DNA of 64,000 nucleotides, taken from CAYVKM01 sp964452045 (GTDB lineage: Bacteria > Calditrichota > Calditrichia > RBG-13-44-9). The translations under genes and the position numbers were made by a program. The first letter of the stretch is position 1; every line of letters starts with the position of its first letter. Shown one piece after another: positions 54,125-63,812 of the stretch. The notes below the pieces were generated by a model. The model ran no database searches. It saw only the letters and a program-made list of their open reading frames with translations, and was not told the origin of the DNA. Location of the stretch: positions 1-64,000 of the forward strand of contig CAYVKM010000011.1 of assembly GCA_964452045.1 (NCBI GenBank), written 5' to 3'.

Positions 54125-54610
54125 TTATTTTTCCTGATAAGTTAGTAACCTAAGCTTGTTATATTCCGATTGACCGCAGGTATATAAGATCTTCACCAGT
54201 ACCTGAAAAGGTGTATTTTCATCTGCCTGAACGATTACCTCGTGACTGAAAGGTTTTCCATAACGAACTTCATCCTTCCTGGCTTCTTCGGCAATTTGTG
54301 ATAAGCGATTATAAAGCGGCGTAATCAAGTTCTCACTCTGATTAATATTTTTTAATTCCATAATAATATCATTACCCACCATAATGTTAGATCGGGTAAC
54401 GGATACGCTCAACTCTTTCTTGGGAGTTTCATCGCTTGCTGAATAGGGTAATTTCAGATCTTCTGATGGTGTGGTGATCTGACCTGTTGTTGAAAAAGTT
54501 TTCAAAAGGAATAGTAAAATAATTGTCATCATATCCATCATGGAATTGAGGTTCAACTCATCCTTTTCAAAACTTAAATGTTTTTTTCTTCTTGATGGAA
54601 CATATGCCAT
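54125..54610 (-). CDS. ExbD/TolR protein with conserved membrane Asp
   Basis: The product has 161 aa: one N-terminal membrane helix (about 21-40, LNSMMDMMTIILLFLLKTF), then a periplasmic domain of about 115 residues (SHEVIVQADENTPFQVLVKI). D26 sits where ExbD Asp25 / TolR Asp23 carries protons through the ExbB channel. It therefore looks like the active stator subunit. A second ExbD gene lies 19 bp upstream; the two proteins share the MAY-P-S N-terminus but little else. Confidence 0.88.
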   Translation of the reverse strand: MAYVPSRRKKHLSFEKDELNLNSMMDMMTIILLFLLKTFSTTGQITTPSEDLKLPYSASDETPKKELSVSVTRSNIMVGNDIIMELKNINQSENLITPLYNRLSQIAEEARKDEVRYGKPFSHEVIVQADENTPFQVLVKILYTCGQSEYNKLRLLTYQEK

Positions 54611-54629
54611 CGTTTTTCCCCTTCTCTAT

Positions 54630-55190
54630 TTAAAGAACTACCTGTCCGATAATGATTTGTGGAAAAAGTTCCTGAATATTTCCATCATTATCAACATAAA
54701 AAGTGACATTGTCCATCGTTTTGATAATAAATTTATAAGGAATGTCTGCTTCCGCTGTGAGCATTATCGCATTTTTGTCACTAAAATCTGTTTCAGCCAC
54801 TTTCTGTTTTATTTCAATTAACCTGTTTTGTAAAGCCTGATAGTCAAGAACTCCCTGTGGAGTAAGTGGAATACTGGGAGGCGCCCCTTCTTCTTTTTTA
54901 GTCTCATCGCCTAATAAAAATCCACTTCCCGATCCAATATAAAATCCCTGCCTGGAAACAATAACATTTAACCCGAGGCGTTTCTCAATTTCCACGGGTT
55001 TATCCATTTCAGCGGCCCCGCCGCCCGCACTTTTCGGCGGAAGATTCAATTGTTTAATAGCCAGTTTGGTCCACACCGAACCGGCTAATAGCAGAGGAAT
55101 AAGAACAACCATCAGGTTCATCACAGGCCGGATATCCAAACTCATCGGTTCGAGTTTTTGGGTTCGACGTAAAGACGGTTTATATGCCAT
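54630..55190 (-). CDS. ExbD/TolR protein with Asn in place of the proton-carrying Asp
   Basis: The product has 186 aa. Its membrane segment is LDIRPVMNLMVVLIPLLLAG; N25 (codon AAC) falls exactly where ExbD and TolR have the essential Asp (E. coli ExbD has INVTPFIDVMLVLL). QLNLPPKS follows as in ExbD. The periplasmic part (about 45-186) has an extra Gly/Glu-rich loop (GGGAAEMDKPVEIEKR) and ends ELFPQIIIGQVVL. It probably pairs with the Asp-bearing ExbD next to it in a stator around ExbB. It lies 27 bp after exbB. Confidence 0.85.
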   Translation of the reverse strand: MAYKPSLRRTQKLEPMSLDIRPVMNLMVVLIPLLLAGSVWTKLAIKQLNLPPKSAGGGAAEMDKPVEIEKRLGLNVIVSRQGFYIGSGSGFLLGDETKKEEGAPPSIPLTPQGVLDYQALQNRLIEIKQKVAETDFSDKNAIMLTAEADIPYKFIIKTMDNVTFYVDNDGNIQELFPQIIIGQVVL

Positions 55191-55217
55191 TTTTAAAACC
55201 CTTCATCTAATATCGAA

Positions 55218-55889
55218 TTAACGATTACCTGTGATAAGATTGATCAATTTTACCAGATGTTCATCCATTTCATCAATTATCTGGGTGGTTTTGTTTTGCA
55301 AAACATTATACACAATTAGTGTCGGTACAGCCACGGCTAATCCGAATATAGTGGTGTTCATTGCTACTGAAATACCCTGAGCAAGTACTTTTGGCTTGTC
55401 AGCTTCCGGGATTTCAGCACCACCAACTGCTTCGAATGCAATGATCAGACCATAAATTGTCCCCATCAGTCCGGTTAATGTGGCTACGTTGGCAAGCATT
55501 GACAGATAATTTGTCCTTTTTTGTAACTGCGGGATGATTTCCAGTGTTCCTTCATCAACCGCGTTTTGGATAGACCGAAAATCGAGCGTTTCACTTTCCG
55601 CCACTTTTTTCAATCCGGCCAGAACAACATACGGCAATGCTTTTTGTTTTCCCTGTTCGGCCAGGCTTATTGCCCGTTTAATGTTCCCGCTGGTCACCAG
55701 TTTCCTGATTTCCATCATAAATTTGTCTGCATTCACATTTGAACGGACCATGACGTAATAAATCCTCTCAATGGCGATTGCCAATGCGATGATGAACATG
55801 ATCAGGATCACCCACATAAAAATATAACCGGATGAACCTGTACCGAATTGTTCAAAAAAATGCTTCCAGAAAGAGATTGCGGAACCCAT
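55218..55889 (-). CDS. MotA/TolQ/ExbB proton channel protein
   Basis: The product has 223 aa with three membrane helices (about 22-44, 128-155 and 173-195). The family core is clear: LANVATLTGLMGTIYGLIIA and ISVAMNTTIFGLAVAVPTLI, with the Thr residues lining the channel. Between TM1 and TM2 a cytoplasmic helical part resembles ExbB/TolQ. It forms the pentameric channel around ExbD/TolR in the inner membrane. AAGGAGG lies close before the ATG. Two exbD genes and the AgmX-type gene follow. Confidence 0.93.
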   Translation of the reverse strand: MGSAISFWKHFFEQFGTGSSGYIFMWVILIMFIIALAIAIERIYYVMVRSNVNADKFMMEIRKLVTSGNIKRAISLAEQGKQKALPYVVLAGLKKVAESETLDFRSIQNAVDEGTLEIIPQLQKRTNYLSMLANVATLTGLMGTIYGLIIAFEAVGGAEIPEADKPKVLAQGISVAMNTTIFGLAVAVPTLIVYNVLQNKTTQIIDEMDEHLVKLINLITGNR

Positions 55890-55941
55890 ACTATAACCCC
55901 TCCTTAAATTTGGATTTTATGGAACTTATTATTTTTTAATT

Positions 55942-56268
55942 TCAAAATCTCTTTTTTCTTAATAAGGTTTCTATGTTATCTATTTGCTTCACTTGTCCGC
56001 TGGTAATTGGTTCATATTGTATTTGTTCGGATTGAGGTGATAATTCGCTGGAAAACGATTTTTCTGCTGTAACCTGTTTAAAATTTGGCGTAATTCTGCG
56101 ATCAAACATTCTTACCTGAGGTAATTCCATGCGAGCTGAAATGGTATAAGTTTTTCCTAATTGTGTAAGATCGATAACCCTTGGAGTTGGTTGATTGCTT
56201 TGCTCCTGTGAAAATCCGAATTGAACCAATAAAATGCAAGTTAAAAATACATATATAATTTTATTCAT
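55942..56268 (-). CDS. Small secreted protein of the ExbBD-TPR operon
   Basis: The product has 108 aa and is not recognised. It has a signal peptide (MNKIIYVFLTCILLVQFGFS, cleaved before QEQSNQ), a short beta-like stretch (KTYTISARMELPQVRMF) and a polar, Gln/Ser-rich C-terminus ending LLRKKRF. No membrane helix follows the signal. It lies between the 1620-aa TPR gene and exbB with gaps of 15 and about 50 bp, so it belongs to the same operon and may be a periplasmic accessory part. Confidence 0.75.
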   Translation of the reverse strand: MNKIIYVFLTCILLVQFGFSQEQSNQPTPRVIDLTQLGKTYTISARMELPQVRMFDRRITPNFKQVTAEKSFSSELSPQSEQIQYEPITSGQVKQIDNIETLLRKKRF

Positions 56269-56283
56269 GACACTTACCCAGAC

Positions 56284-59200
56284 TTATCTTGGAATTCTGT
56301 TTTTATTTAAAACATCTATTTTGACTAAACGTGTCTCATCAACACTTTCGGCAGCTTTACGCCGTATTCGTTCGGCCGCAGCAGTAATTTCCCCCGGCAA
56401 TAACTCCAAATGCATATAAAATCTTAATCCATTCCTGGGCGCACCATCAAAATCTGTGACGTCTATTGCTATCTCATTATTACCAACCCTTAAGAAATCG
56501 CTGATCTCAATAAAAGAAACTCGATCGACATTTTCAAAAATCCCGGCGTTATCACCTTTGATATATTCCCCATTCAAATAGAAATGATATTGATCGTCAC
56601 CGGTGAGTAAAGCCCAACCATTTATCGCCCGGTCTTCCAGAGAGAAAGCTTTCCGGAAATAGGCGGTCAGTGTATCGGGCTCAGTTGGGGCTATAGCAAG
56701 AGATGCCGTGGTATCTGGAGGAGGTGGCAGCTCGGTGAAAGCGGCTTCACCTTCCATAATATCTTTTTCTTCCAGATCCAAAGAGCGAGGTCGCGCCAGG
56801 GTATCAGCTGCAGCTTTAAGTGTGGTGTCCGTCGCAGCCGGGCTCATTACCAGAGTAGCCTGGCCGGTTAAACTGTCCACGGTTACCTTTGCCGTATATA
56901 GCCAGATGGACTGAGGTGTAGTCTCCAGTGTATCGAAGCCGAAAAACCTCATTCCGACCGGTAAACTGACAACAGAAGCATTTTTCCAGGCTGAATCATC
57001 AAATCCATCGTGAGTCCAGTCCAGGTCAAACTTATCTGAGGCTCGCCAGGTATCGTCCGACTTTACTGTAAGAATTTCCCGGGGAATATCTCCCAGATAC
57101 TGGGCCGGATCCAGTTCGACCAGTTTGGCCAGAATTAAATTTGTCCACACATTCTTAACATCATAGTCTTTGCTGACCTGATAACTGCTCTCCAGATCCC
57201 GCTTGGCGTAATCGTTCATAATCGATTGTTGATCATACAGGTAGACTATGCCAAGCTGGTATTTCGGATCGCCGGTTGTGTCTGACAACATCTCATAGTT
57301 TTCTCTGGCACCGGATACCTTCTTTCCCAGATTTAAAAGTGTTAAACCGGATTCATAGGAAAGGTTAAATAAACGATCCTGAGTAGTGAGAACAGCATCG
57401 TTATTAATTTGATTATCCCGGGCAAATTTCAGCGTATTGCTATATTGGTTAAGACTGATGGTAAGAAATTCATTCATATAGTCAATATTACTCATCAGCT
57501 GATCATTATAATCGAGTGAGTTTAAACCATCCGGGGTGGTGGCCTGTTCCCCACCTTCAATAAGCTGCTGCAATACCGGAAACTGAGTATTGTATATATC
57601 AACAGCGGAATAAAACAGTTTTGCATATTCATCCGCAATAATATCACTGGTCAGGAGAATTTTCCGTTCGGATTCTTCCTCATACTTATTCTTAAGGCCA
57701 AGTTCGCGGGAAACCGTAATGTTCTTAAGATGAGCATTTAAGGTTACATTAACAGCCGGCGTTACCGCCCTCTCCAGTAAGAGTTTCTTCCAGGAGAGGA
57801 ATCGTAAACCAGTTACTGGGTTCTTTTGTCGCAGATAATCCTGAATAAATTCTGAGGATCTTTCAGCAACATTATACAGCATGAGTGATATTTTATCCTC
57901 GGCCTGATTGTACCATTTTAAAGCAATTTCACGGGTGCTGTCTGCGATCGTCTCCTTTTGAATCGCCAGAGTTGAATCTTCGTAGGAGGATTGTTCGGCC
58001 GGTTCGGTAGCGGTGGTATCAAAAATAGAAACATCTAATTTTTCGGCCAATACTGGTATATTTTTAATCACATTCTTATATTCATCAACTGCCCGATCGT
58101 AGGCAGGTACGGAAGCTTTAAATACCCGATCGCGTTCGACCAGCCTTTGATCTGCCGAGAGATTTGGAGAGAGTTCCTGTTGGGCAATCGCGTCGGCCAT
58201 CACTTCATAGGATTCAGCAACCTTATACATGGCTTCAAAACCTTTAGCCGAACCCATTTTTATCACAGTAGTAAAGGCATCTACCACTTCCCGTTGTTTA
58301 TTCTGTTTCTGTTGCAGTTGAGCACGAATATTGGATTCGGGATAGGTCAATTTAATATCTTTATATTCTTTATATTCTATTTCACCCAGTTTGAAATAGG
58401 ATTCCGAGGCATAGAGCAGATTTGGATCTCGGCCGGTACGCGCAAATTCATCGCTTCGATTGATCGCCCTGCGGAATTCCTGTTTTGCCAGACTGAACTG
58501 ACCGTTGTCATAGTAATATTCACCCCGCCTGAAAAACGCCTCAATGGTCCGTCTGTCATCGGGATACCTTTGGGCAAATTCATCGTAGATTTGATTCGCA
58601 CTGGCAAGATCATCCAGTTTCAGGAAATAACGGGCATTCTCAAACAATAGGTCTTTGGAATCAGGATTATCCGGATATTTCTGGATATAGGAATTGTTTA
58701 CCCGGATAGCATCCCGCCAGGCACTTGCCTTGGCATAAAACAGACTGGCGTTATACAAAGCTGCTTCAGCGTCTTTGTGTTCGGGATAAAGATTAAAGAT
58801 TCTTTCATACGCAGCGCCAACACCGGCGTAATCTTCCATTTGTTTATAATCATCAGCAATACGTCCCAGTGCAATCAAACGGTATTCGGATTCTGGAAAA
58901 TTCGCCACCAGGGTATCGTAAACCGCAATGGCCTGTAGCCATTCATCAATCTGTTCATAATTTTTGGCACTGTTGAAAAGCGCCAGGTCTACTATATCTT
59001 TATAGTAACGCGCTTCGGTATAGACCCGGAAGAATTCTTTGGCTGCTTCTGCATATCTTTCTTCCTGCTCCATCTTTTCTGCATTTTTATAAATTGATTC
59101 ACCGATACGCTTGCTGGCAACTTCCCGCTGGTCTTCCGGTAAATCCGGTAAATTCACAATCTTTTTGGCCACAAATTCCGCATCTTCATAATTCCCCAGG

Positions 59201-61146
59201 AAGAAATAACTGTTCATGAGCGATAACAAACCCACGCTTCTTTGCTGGGCTTCGGGAAATTTTGTAACCATAGTTTTATAATATTTTCGGGCCAGATCGT
59301 ACTGACGATGCTGGTAATAAAGTGCACCGGCACTGGCCAGGTAGGATGGTGTCCGTTCATCTTCCGGATAAAGCTTGATGAAATTATCGAAAGCTTCGGC
59401 CAGCATCTTTTCCTGATCAGTCAATTCCTGTGCTGTCATCTGGGCAAGATCGATACCACCGATCTGGGTAGTATCCTGGGTTTGTCTCATGGCATCGACC
59501 AGGGTCTGGGCTACCACAATGGCATTAGTTGCTGCATCCTTGCGATGGGCGTCTTCAAGATAATCGTTACTCACCCGGATATATTCTTCAAAAGCTTCGG
59601 GGTATCTTTTTAATTCCGTATCAAGAACAAAAGCAAGCGACCAGTCGATTTCATAAGCGTTCTCGTGGGTCGGGTAAGTTTCCAGATAGACCTTTGCCAG
59701 GGAGGCAAATTCCTGGTAAGCACTCATGGAATCTCCCTTAGCCTGTTCCATAGCTTCTGCCATGTTCAGTTGATAGATTATATTCGTCCGGAGGGCTTCT
59801 TCGGTCAACTGGGTGGCTTCGTCCAGAATCAGAATCCGATCCTTTAGATCGGATAATTCGATATTGGCATACCACTCTGTTTTGGGATTATAATTCTGGA
59901 AGAGTTTTTCCCTTTCCGCATAAGCCTGGATCTGTTCCTGGTTTTCCAGATAAACATCCGCAATTTTTTTGCCAATCTTGGGAGCGTAGGCATAATCCGG
60001 ATACATCCTTAACAGAGTTGAATAGGCTAAAATACTGTTGTCATAATCGACAATTCGGGCATAAAGATCGCCCATAGCGCCCATAATATCCACACCAAAT
60101 TTGGGAGTACCCAGCTTTTGGATATATCCTTCTGCTTTCTCCACCCCACGTTTGGTGTAGGATGTATCAACAAATGATGCGGCAATATATTGTAGAGCTT
60201 CCGGTTTAATATTCGATTTTACATATTTACCTTCGGGATCCAACGCCTGGAACTTTTCAATATCCTGGACCACCATGGTGAAATAGATAATGGCATCATT
60301 GAAGTAATTCGGATCAGCAGCTGCCAATCGATAATATGTCCAGCCAAGTTTGTAAAGTGCATCAGCATAACGGGGTGAGTCTTTGAATTTGAGAACGTTT
60401 TTATACAATTGAGCGGCTTTGTTCAAATTGCGAATGGTTTCTTCCCGGTCCTGTCCCAGCTTTGGCTGGAAATAAAATTCAGCAAGATGCATATAAGCTT
60501 CCGGGATATAATCACTCTCAGGATATTTATCGATTAACTCCTGGTAAACTTCTTTGGAAGCCTCTTCCTCACCCATATTATCCAACAAGTAAGCTTTGTT
60601 ATAGAGCGCATCATCGGCAAGTTCGGATTCAGAGAAATTAGCCAGGATCAAATCGTACAGACCAATGGCTTTCTCATAATTGCGGCGAGGAAACTGTGGG
60701 GCAACCGGTTCTGTCTTAAGCTTCCCGGCTTCAAAATCGTCCAGTTTTTTCTCATATTCTTCATAAGCCTTATTATAGATAGCCACCTGATCGTCATAAT
60801 TGCGGGATGCCTCATCGATATAGTACTCCGCTACCCGGATAAGAATCATATCCTGATTTTCATTCTCCGAGCGGGTTTGATTCAGGAAATCCTTACTCAG
60901 TTCAATACCACGCTGCTGTTCCTGTTCCTGCTCATTCATCAGTCGTTCGCGCTGGCGCTCCAACAATTTTTTAATCTTTACCAGGTCTTCAATGTTAAAT
61001 TTTTTAAGTACCGAATCCGGAACCTGAAGACCACTGCTCTGCTGCGAAAATATCGCTGTCGGTATTAATAATAATGCGATAAGGCAGAATAAAACTGGTT
61101 TCATCAGTTGAGGAAATTTTTCGAAATATCTTCGCTTACTCTCCAT
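56284..61146 (-). CDS. Giant periplasmic TPR protein with jelly-roll-like C-terminal domain
   Basis: The product has 1620 aa. An N-terminal signal peptide lies at about 15-35 (MKPVLFCLIALLLIPTAIFS). About residues 40-1170 are helical TPR and TPR-like repeats of BamD/YbgF type (SELADDALYNKAYLLDNMGE, PDDRRTIEAFFRRGEYYYDN). At about 1364-1588 a beta-sandwich is suggested: WTHDGFDDSAWKNASVVSLP resembles rhamnosidase-N/galactose-binding jelly rolls, as does DDQYHFYLNGEYIKGD after FRKAF. A Thr/Pro/Ala-rich insertion (about 1418-1490) divides it. The TAA of the upstream TPR gene is directly followed by this ATG, and GAGGAG lies 6 bases before it. It probably scaffolds the ExbBD complex in the periplasm. 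Confidence 0.85.
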   Translation of the reverse strand: MESKRRYFEKFPQLMKPVLFCLIALLLIPTAIFSQQSSGLQVPDSVLKKFNIEDLVKIKKLLERQRERLMNEQEQEQQRGIELSKDFLNQTRSENENQDMILIRVAEYYIDEASRNYDDQVAIYNKAYEEYEKKLDDFEAGKLKTEPVAPQFPRRNYEKAIGLYDLILANFSESELADDALYNKAYLLDNMGEEEASKEVYQELIDKYPESDYIPEAYMHLAEFYFQPKLGQDREETIRNLNKAAQLYKNVLKFKDSPRYADALYKLGWTYYRLAAADPNYFNDAIIYFTMVVQDIEKFQALDPEGKYVKSNIKPEALQYIAASFVDTSYTKRGVEKAEGYIQKLGTPKFGVDIMGAMGDLYARIVDYDNSILAYSTLLRMYPDYAYAPKIGKKIADVYLENQEQIQAYAEREKLFQNYNPKTEWYANIELSDLKDRILILDEATQLTEEALRTNIIYQLNMAEAMEQAKGDSMSAYQEFASLAKVYLETYPTHENAYEIDWSLAFVLDTELKRYPEAFEEYIRVSNDYLEDAHRKDAATNAIVVAQTLVDAMRQTQDTTQIGGIDLAQMTAQELTDQEKMLAEAFDNFIKLYPEDERTPSYLASAGALYYQHRQYDLARKYYKTMVTKFPEAQQRSVGLLSLMNSYFFLGNYEDAEFVAKKIVNLPDLPEDQREVASKRIGESIYKNAEKMEQEERYAEAAKEFFRVYTEARYYKDIVDLALFNSAKNYEQIDEWLQAIAVYDTLVANFPESEYRLIALGRIADDYKQMEDYAGVGAAYERIFNLYPEHKDAEAALYNASLFYAKASAWRDAIRVNNSYIQKYPDNPDSKDLLFENARYFLKLDDLASANQIYDEFAQRYPDDRRTIEAFFRRGEYYYDNGQFSLAKQEFRRAINRSDEFARTGRDPNLLYASESYFKLGEIEYKEYKDIKLTYPESNIRAQLQQKQNKQREVVDAFTTVIKMGSAKGFEAMYKVAESYEVMADAIAQQELSPNLSADQRLVERDRVFKASVPAYDRAVDEYKNVIKNIPVLAEKLDVSIFDTTATEPAEQSSYEDSTLAIQKETIADSTREIALKWYNQAEDKISLMLYNVAERSSEFIQDYLRQKNPVTGLRFLSWKKLLLERAVTPAVNVTLNAHLKNITVSRELGLKNKYEEESERKILLTSDIIADEYAKLFYSAVDIYNTQFPVLQQLIEGGEQATTPDGLNSLDYNDQLMSNIDYMNEFLTISLNQYSNTLKFARDNQINNDAVLTTQDRLFNLSYESGLTLLNLGKKVSGARENYEMLSDTTGDPKYQLGIVYLYDQQSIMNDYAKRDLESSYQVSKDYDVKNVWTNLILAKLVELDPAQYLGDIPREILTVKSDDTWRASDKFDLDWTHDGFDDSAWKNASVVSLPVGMRFFGFDTLETTPQSIWLYTAKVTVDSLTGQATLVMSPAATDTTLKAAADTLARPRSLDLEEKDIMEGEAAFTELPPPPDTTASLAIAPTEPDTLTAYFRKAFSLEDRAINGWALLTGDDQYHFYLNGEYIKGDNAGIFENVDRVSFIEISDFLRVGNNEIAIDVTDFDGAPRNGLRFYMHLELLPGEITAAAERIRRKAAESVDETRLVKIDVLNKNRIPR

Positions 61147-63738
61147 TTATCTCTCCTCAAACTCGCTGGTTCTTTGGTCAAAATAAGTTTCACGGAAAGA
61201 TTGTTCCCGTTCGGCACGCAAGCGCTGACGCTCCTGTAAACGTGCTTTCATTGTCATAAAGCGGATCTCAGCCTCGATCTTTTTCATTTTATCCTCTACG
61301 ACCTCACGTCTCTCTGCCAGGCGATCCATTACAGAATTGTATAAGGTTGAGACATCTGCCATTTTTCTTTGTAATCGGTCTCGCTCCCCGAAATTGACAT
61401 CAATAATACCAAATGCCCCAAAATCTCCCCACTGGTTGAATTCCGCGTACTCTACGCCTGGAGAAAGCGCTGCAGTCTGGGCATATAATCGATCGTAACG
61501 TTTTCGTATTTCCACTAATTTCTGAATTTTCTGTTCGATGGATACAACCGTGGCATAATCTCCCTTTAATTTGGCGCGTTCTACTTCGGTTTGCAGGTTA
61601 ACCATTCGTGAATCGATAAGCGCCATTTCATTTAATATATTTTCCCGCATTTGTTTTTTCTTAGTTGTCTGGATTTCATAGTCCGCAACTTTCTGGGCAA
61701 CCGGATAAGCATCGAACCAATTGTAGGCTATAGCCGTCTGGAGATATTTATCCGGGAACATATCCAAAACTGCGGTCATTCGTAGCATCATGCTATCAAT
61801 CTTGGCTATCGCTAAATTGTTGCCTTCTTCTTTCGCTCTGGCTTTCAGCTGATTCATCTGGTCCAATTGATCCAGAATTTCCATGATTTCCCGGGACACC
61901 GCTGCACCAATCGGACTTATTTCCGCCAGATCGAGATCTACCACCGTTTCCTGTAGATTATTTGCCACAGAAGAGGCCTTTACATAGGCATTTCGATCAT
62001 TTTTTCGCAAGGCTGTCTCTTCAAATGTTTTGGCCTGGTCGTACAAAATTCTCAGGCTGTCTTTTTCTTCCAGATAATTAACAATATCTTTTTTCTTGGT
62101 CTTCGACTCATAGGCATTTTGATACAAATTTACCGCCAAGGTCGGTTTCTCTTCCAGTTGATATATGTAAGCCAATAATCCTTCGGCTTCCATTCGATGT
62201 TCCGAACCATAAAACTCTTCCAACAAGCGATGGGCAAAATATTTTGCCTGGGTATAATCCCGGTCCCCCGGAGCTGCAGTGCTTAATTGTTGCACCATGA
62301 AAGACGACCAAGCCAGGACATTTAATACCTTGTCATATCGGGCATAAGTTTCCGGTATTAGGCTGGCATACTGGATTGAAGTAAGATATCCACCACGTTC
62401 GTAGGTAATAAGGGAAAGTTTATAGAGTGATTTACAATAGAAGTCAAAGGGGGTGCTTTCTGAGTTGGCCATGGTTTCGAAAACCTCATAGGCCAGATCG
62501 TAATTCTGACCGGCGGCATAGATTGTTCCAACCAGATACTGGGCAAAATAATAATAAGGATTACTTTTCGGAAAGGATAATAAGATCTCAACCGCCCGGT
62601 TAAAGTCAGATAAATCATAATAACTCAGGGCAGCAGCAAACTGAATATCGTAATATTCAGCATCTGAAGGTGAAGCAACGTTCTGATATTTGGAATAATA
62701 TTTTGCAGCTTCCTGGGGCTGATTCAATTTGTAAGCAATTTCAATCAATCTGCCGTAGGTTCGGGACAAATAGACCGTATTTGGATAGGCCTCAAGTAAA
62801 TGATAATAAATTTCCTGAGCCCTTAAAAATCTTTGCAAGGCAAAATTGCTCTCCGCCCAGTAATAATAAACGTCCTCAAAATCCCGCACCCCAACCGAAC
62901 TGTATGCATCCACCAAATCTTCCAGCAATCGGTCGGATAGATCGTATTCAAAATAGTTAAAGGCGGTATAGGCATATTTCAGTTGATTATTAAACATTCT
63001 TTGCACTGTTTCGATAGTGCCTGCTTTCAGCAGGTTTGAACGGGCAATCTTAACATCTATTAATCTTGCATTATATTTATAGGATTCCGTTTTACTCCAT
63101 TCTTCAAATAAATTGAAAATTGTCGGCTCAAAATCGAGCTTTACATCGTCAATGTTCCCCACTTCCCCGAAAGCATTCAACAGCATATCTTTGGATTTTG
63201 AGATGCGTTTGTTTAAAGTACCCGGCTCGCGCAGTTGATCCATCTTAATCATTTCTTCAGCAACATACAGCAATTGCAGGGCATCCTCGAATACTTTCTT
63301 CTTCTTATAATCCACTTCACCCGCTTTAATGGTGAGCCGCATCCGGGCTTCCAACTCATTAATGTAGGAATCCAGTTCGGAAATACCCGCTGTTTTCAGC
63401 CGTCCCTTCAAGGCTTTCAGCTCATCCAACTCATTCTTCAGGTCGTTGAAATATTTCTCAATAGCCACGCGCTGATTCTTAATCCTTCCCCGCATCTCAT
63501 TGTTAACCAGTCGCATCAACGAAATAAGGAATTTCTCCTGCGGTAATGCTTCCTCGCCATAGGAGGCCAGTAGCTCTTCCACATAATTAACTAGGGCAGC
63601 CTGAAATTCAAGTTCTGAAAAGTGCTGGATGGAAGCTTTAAGTTCGGTAGTATCTGAAGCGGATTGTGCGAAAACCTGAGAGGACATTAAGGAAAGAAGG
63701 GATACAAAAACAAGACAAAAAAGAATGTAACGTCCCAT
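61147..63738 (-). CDS. Long periplasmic TPR/coiled-coil protein
   Basis: About 863 aa from MGRYILFCLVFVSLLSLMSS, which gives a normal signal peptide ending in VFAQ. A longer frame starts 26 codons earlier (63816) and overlaps the atpC stop as ATGA; neither ATG has a strong ribosome-binding site. TPR-like helical repeats fill about 240-580 (FEDVYYYWAESNFALQRFLR, YFAQYLVGTIYAAGQNYDLA). Long coiled coils lie before and after; the tail (RLQERQRLRAEREQSFRETY) is highly charged. The function is unknown. The next gene starts at the base after its stop, so the two TPR proteins should be made together. Confidence 0.85.
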   Translation of the reverse strand: MGRYILFCLVFVSLLSLMSSQVFAQSASDTTELKASIQHFSELEFQAALVNYVEELLASYGEEALPQEKFLISLMRLVNNEMRGRIKNQRVAIEKYFNDLKNELDELKALKGRLKTAGISELDSYINELEARMRLTIKAGEVDYKKKKVFEDALQLLYVAEEMIKMDQLREPGTLNKRISKSKDMLLNAFGEVGNIDDVKLDFEPTIFNLFEEWSKTESYKYNARLIDVKIARSNLLKAGTIETVQRMFNNQLKYAYTAFNYFEYDLSDRLLEDLVDAYSSVGVRDFEDVYYYWAESNFALQRFLRAQEIYYHLLEAYPNTVYLSRTYGRLIEIAYKLNQPQEAAKYYSKYQNVASPSDAEYYDIQFAAALSYYDLSDFNRAVEILLSFPKSNPYYYFAQYLVGTIYAAGQNYDLAYEVFETMANSESTPFDFYCKSLYKLSLITYERGGYLTSIQYASLIPETYARYDKVLNVLAWSSFMVQQLSTAAPGDRDYTQAKYFAHRLLEEFYGSEHRMEAEGLLAYIYQLEEKPTLAVNLYQNAYESKTKKKDIVNYLEEKDSLRILYDQAKTFEETALRKNDRNAYVKASSVANNLQETVVDLDLAEISPIGAAVSREIMEILDQLDQMNQLKARAKEEGNNLAIAKIDSMMLRMTAVLDMFPDKYLQTAIAYNWFDAYPVAQKVADYEIQTTKKKQMRENILNEMALIDSRMVNLQTEVERAKLKGDYATVVSIEQKIQKLVEIRKRYDRLYAQTAALSPGVEYAEFNQWGDFGAFGIIDVNFGERDRLQRKMADVSTLYNSVMDRLAERREVVEDKMKKIEAEIRFMTMKARLQERQRLRAEREQSFRETYFDQRTSEFEER

Positions 63739-63812
63739 AATAAATAGACCAATTTTGATTTTGGGCAATATACAAAATTTATTTTTTAAAGCAAAGGCTA
63801 ATGAGTTATCCT

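Noticed and set aside
58147..58650. 167-codon plus-strand frame
   Set aside because: Antisense to the TPR region of the 1620-aa protein, where repetitive codon patterns leave the other strand open.
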